A stretch of 64,000 nucleotides of DNA from Pararhizobium sp. IMCC3301 (GTDB lineage Bacteria; Pseudomonadota; Alphaproteobacteria; Rhizobiales; GCA-2746425). Shown in pieces: positions 26,070-34,681 of the stretch. The notes under the pieces were generated by a model, which saw only the letters and a list, made by a program, of their open reading frames with translations, was not told the DNA's origin and did not search any database. Position numbers and translations under genes: made by a program. The stretch covers positions 1,488,001 through 1,552,000 of the forward strand of contig NZ_CP132336.1 in assembly GCF_030758315.1 (NCBI RefSeq). Direction: 5' to 3'. The first letter of the stretch is position 1. Each line of letters opens with the position of its first letter.

Positions 26070-27983
26070 ATGGGAAATCACAGCACACCGCCTCGGCCAT
26101 CCGACCCGCAGTCACCCAGGTGGCTGGTGTGGCCGCTGATGGTGGGGCTGATGGTCTTCGCGCTTTTCTCTTTGCAGTTTCCAACCGACCCATCCGTGCC
26201 GCGTGTCGTGACCTACAGCGAAATCAAGGACCTGATCCGTCAGGGCCAGGTCACCGAAGCAACACTTGAAGCCAATGCGGTCGTGGCCGTGTTGCGCAGT
26301 TCGGCAGAGGATGGCGCTGAACGGGTTCGTGCCATTACCCCTCAGCAGGCCGATCCCGACCTGCTGCCTCTGCTCGAACAAAGGGGCGTCATCATCACGG
26401 CTGAAGAGCCCGCGAGCCCGTCGATCCTGCTATCGTTCCTGCCGTGGATTCTGATCCTTGCCTTCTATCTCTGGATCAGCCGTCGGATGATGGGCGGTGG
26501 CGTCAGTGGTGGGCTGCCGGGCGGAATCGGTAAGTTTTTGGGCGGCCGTTCCTCCAAACCCACGAAACCGGAACGCAAGATCACATTCGCGGATGTCGCA
26601 GGCCAGGACGCGGCCAAACGCGAGGTCTCCGAGCTGGTCGAATTCCTGCGCGACCCTGAACGGTTCAAAAAGGTCGGCGCCACGGTGCCGCATGGTGTCT
26701 TGCTGATGGGCCCGCCGGGCACCGGCAAGACGCTGCTGGCACGCGCCTTGGCGGGCGAGGCCGATGTCCCGTTCTTTTCCACATCGGGGTCCGAATTTAT
26801 CGAAGTATTTGTCGGCGTCGGAGCAGGCCGGGTGCGCAAGATGTTTGAGGAGGCGCGCAAACAGGCACCCGCGATCATTTTCATCGACGAACTGGACAGC
26901 ATCGGGCGCACCCGTGGCACCGGCCTGGGCGGTGGCCATGACGAACGTGAACAGACGCTGAACCAGATCCTCGCCGAATTGGATGGGTTCACCGCACGCG
27001 AAGCAGTGGTGGTGTTGGCCGCGACCAACCGGCCCGATGTGCTGGATCCGGCCTTGCTGCGCCCTGGCCGGTTTGACCGCCACGTCACGCTGTCGCTGCC
27101 GGACAAGATTGCACGCCGGGCGATCCTGGATGTCCATGTCAAAGGGCTGCCGCTACGCCACAATGCCGATCTCGATCAGGTCGCGGCCGGGACGCCGGGC
27201 TTTTCGGGGGCCGATCTGAAGAACCTTCTGAATGAGGCGGCAATCACCGCCGCGCGTCGGTCGGCCAGCGATATCACACCAGCCGATCTGGACGAGGCGC
27301 GCGACAAGGTGATCATGGGCACCGTGCGCACGCTGGCAATCCAGCCCGATGAAAAGCACCGCCTGGCAGTGCATGAGGCCGGGCATACGGCGGCCGCCTA
27401 CTACAGCCCCGGTGCCGATCCACTTTATAAGGTGACGATCATCCCGCGCGGCCACAGCCTTGGCAGCACGCACATGCTGCCGGAAAACGAGCGTCACACA
27501 CTGCCCGAGGCTTATCTTCAGGTGCAACTGACGACCTATTTGGCCGGGCGCGCTGCGGAAAAGCTTCTGCTCGGTTCGGTCAGTTCCGGAGCCGATGATG
27601 ATATCAGGCGCGCCACTGCGCTTGCGCGCTCGATGGTGGCACGCTGGGGGATGGACCCGGAGATCGGTCCGGTCGATCTGCGCGAAAGTGAGGATCACCC
27701 GTTCCTTGGCCAGCAGATCGCCCAGCCCCGCACCTTTGCCGACCAGACAGCAGCGCGGGTCGACCAGGCTGTGATGGACCTGCTGCACGCCGCCGAAAAG
27801 CAGGCGACTCAGTTGATCGAGCAACATCGCGAACAAGTCATGCTGTTGGTGGCGCGGCTGGAGGACGAGGAAGCACTGGATCTTGACGATATCAGAAGCT
27901 GCCTCGAACCCAACGAGATAATCCGTCCTTTCGTGAAGATGCGCAAGGGCAGCAAAACCCTTGACCTGGATCAGTCAAAATGA
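26070..27983 (+). CDS. ftsH: FtsH-type ATP-dependent zinc metalloprotease (accessory copy)
   Basis: 637 aa. Two membrane helices (residues 18-35 and 118-138) flank a short periplasmic part. The AAA domain has Walker A GPPGTGKT (214-221), Walker B IIFIDE (269-274), the pore loop FVGVGAGRVR and the second region of homology ATNRPDVLDPALLRPGRFD. The zinc site is HEAGH (435-439), with the third ligand in the DDD near 509-511. AGGAG sits 7 nt before the ATG. It differs from a usual housekeeping ftsH in context: it is not beside tilS or folP but overlaps a PHA synthase gene by 4 bp. It probably degrades membrane or granule proteins under a special condition. Confidence 0.93.
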   Translation: MGNHSTPPRPSDPQSPRWLVWPLMVGLMVFALFSLQFPTDPSVPRVVTYSEIKDLIRQGQVTEATLEANAVVAVLRSSAEDGAERVRAITPQQADPDLLPLLEQRGVIITAEEPASPSILLSFLPWILILAFYLWISRRMMGGGVSGGLPGGIGKFLGGRSSKPTKPERKITFADVAGQDAAKREVSELVEFLRDPERFKKVGATVPHGVLLMGPPGTGKTLLARALAGEADVPFFSTSGSEFIEVFVGVGAGRVRKMFEEARKQAPAIIFIDELDSIGRTRGTGLGGGHDEREQTLNQILAELDGFTAREAVVVLAATNRPDVLDPALLRPGRFDRHVTLSLPDKIARRAILDVHVKGLPLRHNADLDQVAAGTPGFSGADLKNLLNEAAITAARRSASDITPADLDEARDKVIMGTVRTLAIQPDEKHRLAVHEAGHTAAAYYSPGADPLYKVTIIPRGHSLGSTHMLPENERHTLPEAYLQVQLTTYLAGRAAEKLLLGSVSSGADDDIRRATALARSMVARWGMDPEIGPVDLRESEDHPFLGQQIAQPRTFADQTAARVDQAVMDLLHAAEKQATQLIEQHREQVMLLVARLEDEEALDLDDIRSCLEPNEIIRPFVKMRKGSKTLDLDQSK

Positions 27984-29791
27984 ACAAATCCGCGCCCAGG
28001 CCGGCGTCCAGGGCCAAAATCGCAATGTCGGCGGTTGCAAAGCCACAACTTCCGGCAGTGGTCAAGCCGAAGGAAAATCATCCGCACCAGAACATCGACC
28101 GCGCTGCACGTGCCGGCATCGCGCGGCTGTCCGGTGGCGTGTCGCCGCATGCATTTATCGAGGCCTGGAACGATTGGGCACTGCATCTCGCTCGCTCCCC
28201 GGGGCGGATGCTTGAGCTGGCGGAACATGCACAGGCGAATGCGCTGAAGCTGACAGATCTTGCGACAGATACAAAAAAAACCAGTGCAACTCCGCCTTTT
28301 GCACCGAAGAGCTATGACACACGGTTTAACCATCCCGGATGGCAGAAGTCGCCTTTTCAACTTTGGCAGCAGGGATTTCTGGCAGCACAGGACTGGTGGG
28401 ACTACGCCACTGACCCGTTGCGTGGGCTGCGCCAGGAGGATGCCGACCGGACCCGGTTCATGACCCGGCAGATGCTCGATGTCATCTCGCCGTCGAATTT
28501 TCCCTGGCTAAATCCTGAAATCATTGAAGAGACGCTAAAAACCGGCGGCAGCAATCTGGGCGAAGGGGCCGCGCATTTTTGGCATGACTGGCTGAAAACC
28601 GCGACGCAGGCGCATGAACCGGCGCCCGAAGGCTATCAGATCGGCAAGGATCTGGCCTGCACTCCGGGCAAGGTCGTGTTTCGCAATGATCTGTTCGAGT
28701 TGATCCAGTATGCACCGCAATCCGAGGAGGTACAGGCCGAGCCGGTTCTGATCGTTCCGGCATGGATCATGAAATACTACATCCTTGATCTTTCGCCGCA
28801 CAACTCGATGGTAAACTACCTCGTCGGACAGGGCTTTACCGTCTTCATGATCTCGTGGTGCAACCCGACTGCGGCTCAAGCTGGGCTGTCGCTGGAGGAT
28901 TATCGCAAGAAAGGCGTCATGGCCGCGCTGGATGAGATCAACACGATTGTTGTCGCGCAACAGGTGCACGCCGTGGGCTACTGTCTTGGCGGCACAATGC
29001 TGGCGATCACGGCAGCCACGATGGCGCGCGAAGGCGACACGCGGCTGGCGTCGATCACGCTGATGGCGGCCCAGGTCGATTTCGCTGAAGCCGGCGAGTT
29101 GCTGTTGTTTCTCGATGAAAGCCAGATCGCCTTCATCGAGGATCTGATGTGGGATCAGGGCTATCTCGATCGCCCGCAGATGGCGCGCGCCTTTGCCGCA
29201 ATCCGGTCGGAAGATCTGATATATACCCGCGCGGTAAGGCGCTATTTTCTTGGCCGTGAGGACTTGCCATTCGATATCGGCGTCTGGAACGCAGACACCA
29301 CCCGGATGCCTGCGCTGATGCATTCGGAATATCTGCGCGGCCTGTTTTTGGAAAACCGGCTGACCGCCGGGCGTTTTGCGGTCGAGGGACGGGTCATCGC
29401 ATTGAAGGACATTGCCGCACCGATGTTCGTGATCGGCACGGAAACCGATCACGTCGCGCCCTGGAGATCGGTCTACAAGACCCAGCTCTTTACCGATTGC
29501 GACCTGACCTTCGTGCTGAGCAAAGGCGGCCACAATGGTGGCATCCTCAGCGAACCCGGCCATCTGCGGCGGCACTACCGCATCGCGCACCGCCCGGCCG
29601 GGGCACTCTATGTCGGCCCCGATGCCTGGCATCGGCAGCAGGACGTGAAGGACGGGTCCTGGTGGCCGCAATGGGTGCAATGGCTGGTGTCGAAAGGCAG
29701 CGGTACAAGGCCGGCGCCCGCGATGGGCACGGCGCGTGCAGGATCAGGCGAAATCTGTGAAGCCCCGGGTCTATACGTTCTGCAACCTTAG
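27980..29791 (+). CDS. phaC: Poly(3-hydroxyalkanoate) synthase (PhaC family)
   Basis: 603 aa. The N-terminal PhaC domain has [25 protein letters not shown] (around 115-140). The alpha/beta-hydrolase core has Cys335 in the lipase-like box GYCLGG, Asp490 in [10 protein letters not shown] and His518 in SKGGHNGG, the expected triad. [27 protein letters not shown] and [10 protein letters not shown] are family signatures. The length suits class I. The start overlaps the ftsH stop (ATGA), so translation is coupled. It would polymerise the product of phaA/phaB at 15-17 kb. It may be an extra synthase, because the operon carries ftsH rather than other pha genes. Confidence 0.92.
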   Translation: [603 protein letters not shown]

Positions 29792-29808
29792 CGGGCGTTT
29801 GACGTACT

Positions 29809-31353
29809 TTAGCAAACGACTTCGATCAGATAGGGATCGCGGGTTGCCAGCCCTTTGCGCAGGGCGGCGACAAAGCCGTCCATGTCAGTGACGCGCTCGG
29901 CGGCGACGCCGTGGCCTTTTGCCAGAGAAACCCAATCCAGCGCCGGATTGTCGACATCGAACATCCGGCCGGCATTGCGCCCGGCCTGATCGACGCCGAC
30001 ATTGGCCAGTTCCAGATGCAAGATCTGATAGCCGCGATTGGCAAACACGATTGTCACGACATCCAGATTTTCCCGTGCCATCGTCCACAATGACTGCACC
30101 GTATACATCGCCGAGCCGTCGCCGGTCAGGCAGACGGTTATTCGGTCGGGACAGGCAAGTGCAGCACCCACGGCACAGGGAAGCCCGTAGCCGATGGCAC
30201 CACCTGCAACATGCAGCCATTCCTGCCGCCGCCCGGAATGTGTCGCCGCCACAATCGGGCTGCTGCTGGTCACCGATTCATCGACGATGATCGCATTGTC
30301 CGGCAACAACGCGGCCAGCGCCGCGCCGGTTTTCTCAAGAGTCAGGCTACCGGTCGGGACATTGGGAAGAGCCGCGGTCACAACCGAAGGATGGTCTGCC
30401 GGGCTGACACCCAGCTCATCTGCAAGCGCCTCAAGGGTCCAGCCATAATCCATATCCGGCGCGCATAAATCGGTGATCCGGCAACCCTCCGGCTCCGGCG
30501 TTCCGGGTTTGCCCGGATAGGCAAAAAACGCCACCGGCCGGTTGGCCCCGCACAGCACCAGATGTCTGGTGTTTTTGAGCAGAACGACATTGTCATCAAT
30601 CGGATATTTCAGCCGGGTCAGGGCCACTGCTCCCGCGCCGCGCTCAATTCTCGGCACCAGAAAATCCGCCATCAACTCGCAACCGGTTCTGGCGGCAATG
30701 CTGCCGGCCAGGCGTGAAAGCCTGCCATGCAGCGCGGTCTGGCCGATAAACAGCGTCGCGCCGGGCACGCGGAGCGTGCCTGCGGCAGTGACGATCTGGT
30801 CCTTGTCCGGTCGCCTCAGCGGCTTGGGTGGCAATGCAGCGACGGCTTCACCGGCCGCGTCCCAGGCTGTATTGGCCGGCAGAATCAGCGTGGCAATCTG
30901 TCCGCCGCTGGCGCGCGCCGCCTGCACCGCTGCCGCACCATCCATGGCAACGGACGCAGCATCCGCCGCCCTGCGCGTCCAGTGGGAAATCGCTTCGCTG
31001 ATGCCATCCAGATTGCCCTTTAGCGGGCTGTCATATTTCAGGTGATAATCCGCATGATCCCCGACAATGTTGATAATACCGCTGCCTGCCTTGCGGGCAT
31101 TATGCAGATTGGCCAGACCGTTCCCCAGTCCGGGTCCAAGATGCAGCAATGTCGTGGCAACATCCTGCTTCATCCGGTAATAGCCGTCAGCCGCTCCAGT
31201 CGCGCCGCCTTCAAACAGGCACAGCACGCAGCGCATTTGCGGATGTTTATCCAGCGCCGCGACAAAATGCATTTCCGATGTGCCGGGATTGGCAAAACAG
31301 ACATCCACCCCATTGCCGAGCAGGGTTTTCACCAGTGTTTCCGCGCCGTTCAT
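29809..31353 (-). CDS. Thiamine-diphosphate enzyme, acetolactate-synthase-large-subunit-like
   Basis: 514 aa with three ThDP-enzyme domains: the N-terminal PYR domain (NPGTSEMHFVAALD, and E48 in CLFEGGATGAADGYYRM, the Glu activating the cofactor), a middle domain, and the PP domain with GDGSAMYTVQSLWTMA and, further on, the NRGYQIL segment. It is shorter than true acetolactate synthase (about 570-590 aa) and has no small-subunit gene nearby, so it may be a 2-oxoacid decarboxylase or a benzoylformate-decarboxylase-like enzyme. Function is not set by context. It ends 18 bp after the PHA synthase stop, convergent. Confidence 0.8.
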   Translation of the reverse strand: MNGAETLVKTLLGNGVDVCFANPGTSEMHFVAALDKHPQMRCVLCLFEGGATGAADGYYRMKQDVATTLLHLGPGLGNGLANLHNARKAGSGIINIVGDHADYHLKYDSPLKGNLDGISEAISHWTRRAADAASVAMDGAAAVQAARASGGQIATLILPANTAWDAAGEAVAALPPKPLRRPDKDQIVTAAGTLRVPGATLFIGQTALHGRLSRLAGSIAARTGCELMADFLVPRIERGAGAVALTRLKYPIDDNVVLLKNTRHLVLCGANRPVAFFAYPGKPGTPEPEGCRITDLCAPDMDYGWTLEALADELGVSPADHPSVVTAALPNVPTGSLTLEKTGAALAALLPDNAIIVDESVTSSSPIVAATHSGRRQEWLHVAGGAIGYGLPCAVGAALACPDRITVCLTGDGSAMYTVQSLWTMARENLDVVTIVFANRGYQILHLELANVGVDQAGRNAGRMFDVDNPALDWVSLAKGHGVAAERVTDMDGFVAALRKGLATRDPYLIEVVC

Positions 31354-31469
31354 AAAATCCTCAATTGCAATGCTGCGGAAGCAACATTGTAATTCAGCTG
31401 TTCTGTCAAGGCCGAAGCCGCTGATATCTCTGGCTTGCGCAGGGGCGGTTCAGCACGTAGACAGCCTCC

Positions 31470-32354
31470 ATGAATTATCTTCACGCCTATCACGCCGGAA
31501 ATTTCGCTGATGTGGTGAAACATGTCACCATGGTGGCGATCATCACCTATCTGCAGCGCAAGGAAACACCGTTCCGCATCATCGATATGCATGCCGGCTC
31601 CGGCCGATATAGTCTGACCGGCCGGGAAGCCCGGGCAACCGGAGAGGCGGAAGCTGGTATCAACCGTCTGTTTGAGGATGGCAATCCGCTGAAGCCGGTG
31701 TCACTCAGCCCCGATCTCGACCAACTGCTACAGCCTTATCTGTCGGTTATCAGCCGGTTGAATCCGGGCACCGCGCTGGATGTTTTTCCCGGCTCGCCCC
31801 TGCTCGCCAGACATTTGCTGCGCCCCACTGACCGGTTGACCGCCTGTGAATTGCGCGACACTGAATTTGCCCGGCTGGAAAAGCTGTTTGCCGGAGACCG
31901 TCAGGTTCTGACCCGTCACATTGACAGCTGGACGGGATTGAAAGGCCTGGTGCCACCCGATCTGAAGCGCGGCCTGATTGTCATGGACCCGCCCTATGAA
32001 CAGCCCCATGAATTTGAACGCGCTCTGGATGCTATCAGCACGGCTGTCAGGCGGTTCCCGATGGGCATCTATATGCTGTGGTACCCGATCAAGGCGCGCT
32101 ATCTGGCAGACCGCTGGGCGAAATCCATGGCAAAGCGCAAACCACTGCTTGGCGTCGAAACCATTTTGCGGGCCGAATTGTATGTGCGGCCACCGGATAA
32201 TGCCGATCAGTTGAACGGCACCGGCCTGCACATCATCAATCCGCCCTACACGCTGCAACGCACGCTGGAAGACAGCCTGCCGGTGCTGCAGCGTGTCCTT
32301 CAACAGGCCGCACCAACCCAACGCTTTCATAAAACCCTGGTTGAATTACTGTAA
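31470..32354 (+). CDS. rlmJ: 23S rRNA (adenine(2030)-N6)-methyltransferase RlmJ
   Basis: 294 aa. The start MNYLHAYHAGNFADVVKHVTM is diagnostic, followed by MHAGSGRYSL (SAM site region) and the catalytic DPPYEQPHEF. ALDVFPGSPLLARHLLRP is also conserved. It modifies A2030 of 23S rRNA. The start is AGCCTCC ATG, with no obvious ribosome-binding site. It is divergent from the ThDP enzyme. Confidence 0.95.
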   Translation: MNYLHAYHAGNFADVVKHVTMVAIITYLQRKETPFRIIDMHAGSGRYSLTGREARATGEAEAGINRLFEDGNPLKPVSLSPDLDQLLQPYLSVISRLNPGTALDVFPGSPLLARHLLRPTDRLTACELRDTEFARLEKLFAGDRQVLTRHIDSWTGLKGLVPPDLKRGLIVMDPPYEQPHEFERALDAISTAVRRFPMGIYMLWYPIKARYLADRWAKSMAKRKPLLGVETILRAELYVRPPDNADQLNGTGLHIINPPYTLQRTLEDSLPVLQRVLQQAAPTQRFHKTLVELL

Positions 32355-32435
32355 AGGCCAGCCTGATAGCGCTTGCCTATGCGGGGCAGCTACCGCAAAC
32401 TGACTGTTGTTTGTTGAGACAGGGAATCGCATCCG

Positions 32436-32939
32436 ATGATCACCAACCATTTTGGCATCCGCATGATTTTGGCACTGGTGCTGGCACTGCCTCTGCTGGC
32501 CGGTGCGGGTCCTTTTGTCGTTACAGGTGCTGCAGCCCACGACAGCAGGGCGGAAATGGGGCGCGATCCGCGCACCGCGATATTCGGCCGCGGCGCCGTT
32601 CCATTGTGCGATGATCCGCGCGTTCTGCGTCAGGTCCAGAGTAAGTTTGCATGGGCCGACCGCAATACATGGTCAGAGATTTCCAACCGCAAATCCGCAA
32701 TCGGCATCAATTCAATTCGCAACATCAAACAGCGCTATTCGCTCAATCAGACGAAATCGCTGATTACCCACCGCCACTGTGACGGCACCGCAACCCTGTC
32801 CAACGGCAAACAGCCCCGCCTCTACTATCTGATCCAGGAACGCATGGGATTTGCCGGGATTTCCTGGAAAGTGCAGTTCTGTGTCGCCGGCTATGACCGT
32901 TGGCGGGTCTACGGAGCCAGTTGCCGTACGCTGCGCTAG
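32436..32939 (+). CDS. Secreted protein with four cysteines, unknown function
   Basis: 167 aa; signal peptide with hydrophobic MILALVLALPLLAGAGPFVV and AAA cleavage region. The mature chain has four cysteines (VPLCDDP, HRHCDGTA, VQFCVAG, ASCRTLR), suggesting two disulfides. Further residues RGAVPLC, W-W pairs and RHC-GTATLSNG look conserved-type but I do not recognise a domain. Its stop TAG is directly followed by the ATG of the RNase T2 gene (no gap), so the two are almost surely translated together. AGGGAATC lies upstream of the ATG. Confidence 0.7.
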   Translation: MITNHFGIRMILALVLALPLLAGAGPFVVTGAAAHDSRAEMGRDPRTAIFGRGAVPLCDDPRVLRQVQSKFAWADRNTWSEISNRKSAIGINSIRNIKQRYSLNQTKSLITHRHCDGTATLSNGKQPRLYYLIQERMGFAGISWKVQFCVAGYDRWRVYGASCRTLR

Positions 32940-33614
32940 ATGGTTTATCGTCAATTGGCCGCTGCATTGATTGCTGTTCTTGCTGCCGGCATGTTGCTGT
33001 CGCCGGGATTTGCCCGCGAAATACGTGGTGCCCGATCCGGCGACTTTGATTTCTATGTGTTGGCGCTGTCATGGTCGCCAAGTTTTTGCGAGGATCAGCA
33101 GACCGCTTCGCAAAACCGCCAGCAATGTGGTGCCGGAAAATCCTTCAATTTTATTGTTCATGGTCTGTGGCCACAATTCAAGGGCGGCGACTGGCCGGCC
33201 TTTTGTGCCAGTGACAAGCCGCAGCGTGTGCCCGATCAACTGGCCCGCCAGATGCTGGACATCATGCCGGGTTTCAGCCTCATCGGAAATCAATGGCGCA
33301 AGCATGGCGTCTGTTCGGGGCTGGATCAGCAATCCTATTTTGAACTGGCGCGCCAGGCCCGCGACAAGATTGTCATTCCGCCGGTGCTGCGCACGCTCGA
33401 CCGCAAGGTAGCGGTCGATCCGTTGGCGCTGGAGGCCGCTTTCGCAAAATTCAATGACGGGCTCGATCCGGAGGAAATGGCTATCTCCTGCGCCGATAAC
33501 AAAATTATGGAAATCCGCCTGTGCATGACGCCTGAACTGGGTTTTCGCGATTGCCCGAATGTCGATCTGAACGGCTGCAAGCGCGGCCGGCTGATCATGC
33601 CGCCAGTGCGATGA
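32940..33614 (+). CDS. Ribonuclease T2 family protein, secreted
   Basis: 224 aa with a signal peptide (LAAALIAVLAAGMLLSPGFA). The two catalytic segments are FIVHGLWPQF (CAS I) and NQWRKHGVCSG (CAS II). Canonical CAS II has Glu (HEWxKHG); here the position is Gln, which is seen to lower but not always abolish activity in fungal enzymes. Six or more Cys suggest disulfides. It would cleave RNA in the periplasm or outside, releasing nucleotides for phosphate or nucleoside uptake. It starts right after the stop of the 4-Cys secreted protein, an unusual pair. Confidence 0.9.
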   Translation: MVYRQLAAALIAVLAAGMLLSPGFAREIRGARSGDFDFYVLALSWSPSFCEDQQTASQNRQQCGAGKSFNFIVHGLWPQFKGGDWPAFCASDKPQRVPDQLARQMLDIMPGFSLIGNQWRKHGVCSGLDQQSYFELARQARDKIVIPPVLRTLDRKVAVDPLALEAAFAKFNDGLDPEEMAISCADNKIMEIRLCMTPELGFRDCPNVDLNGCKRGRLIMPPVR

Positions 33615-33729
33615 TGCCCTGCACAGAGCTGTGTCGTAATATTATTGCCCTTGACGAATGATATGTGCGCCATACTTGCCAGACCATAGCCACATTTACG
33701 GCGTTGACGTATAGAAGAGCAGTGAAGAT

Positions 33730-34551
33730 TTGAGAACCGTCCTGATTTTGGGCAGCGCCGCAAACGCAGTTCAGGCACGTATATTCAACCGCACACAGTT
33801 CAACGCCATTGTTGCGATCAACAATGCCTGGCGTATCCGCGATGACTGGACCCATCTGGTCCATGCCGGAGATTTTCCCGACAACCGCAAGCCGGTCCCC
33901 TCCCTCGGTCAGACCTGCCTGTCTCACGAAGCCTATGTGCCAGCCAATAATGCCTATGGTGGCATAGTCTATGCAGGTGGAACAATGGCGTTCTCGACCG
34001 CCTATTGGGCTTTGCACGTGCTCAAACCCGACCTTCTGGTGTTTTGCGGCTGCGACATGATTTACGATCAGACCAACGGCCCTTCGCATTTTTACGGACC
34101 CGGCACCGCCGATCCGCTGCGGGCAGATCCGACTCTGCAATCCCTGGAAGCTAAATCCAACCGCATCCTGCTGCTGGCAGCGGAGCAGGATTGCCTGTGC
34201 GTCAACATAACCGAGCTACCGCACAGCCGTCTTACATTTCCGCGCATCACCGCTGCCGGGCTGGCCGCCACCAATCACCATAGCCATGCTGAAGGCCTGC
34301 ACAGAATCCGCCGAAGACAGGACAAACTGTCGACCGAGCGGGCCAAATTTCTGGAGCTGTCCTACGAGCAGTTTGTGCCCGGCGGTGCCTATTGGGCAGA
34401 ACCCGATACACTCAATCCGCAATATCTTCTGGAAATCGACAATCACTGGTTGTCCGGCATCAACCGGCCAGGCGCAAGCGCGCCTCAAACGCTTCAAGCG
34501 GCACCGTCCTCTCTACTCGCCACGGGCGAGGCAATGGTGTGCTCAAGCTGA
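33730..34551 (+). CDS. Conserved hypothetical protein, possible Rossmann-like/glycosyltransferase-like fold
   Basis: 273 aa from TTG 33730 (no ATG upstream in frame; the in-frame GTG at 33722 is in another frame). The start RTVLILGSAANAVQARIF is a glycine-containing strand-loop typical of nucleotide-binding folds, followed by AINNAW, GGTMAFSTAYWALHVLKPD, GCDMIYD and THFYG-like SHFYGPGTADPLRADPTLQSLEAKS. I do not recognise a named family; the pattern recalls sialyltransferase-like or DUF115 proteins, weakly. It stands between RNase T2 and the TRAP genes. Confidence 0.6.
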   Translation: MRTVLILGSAANAVQARIFNRTQFNAIVAINNAWRIRDDWTHLVHAGDFPDNRKPVPSLGQTCLSHEAYVPANNAYGGIVYAGGTMAFSTAYWALHVLKPDLLVFCGCDMIYDQTNGPSHFYGPGTADPLRADPTLQSLEAKSNRILLLAAEQDCLCVNITELPHSRLTFPRITAAGLAATNHHSHAEGLHRIRRRQDKLSTERAKFLELSYEQFVPGGAYWAEPDTLNPQYLLEIDNHWLSGINRPGASAPQTLQAAPSSLLATGEAMVCSS

Positions 34552-34681
34552 CCAAAAATTCATCCGCTCCGTCTTGTTTAATCCATTTACGTCTGCAACC
34601 ATCCGATTTCTTGCCGAAAAGGCAATAACAGAACGCAATCGATCATCTTAATGAATGTCTAGATCAGGGAGATCTTACCGA

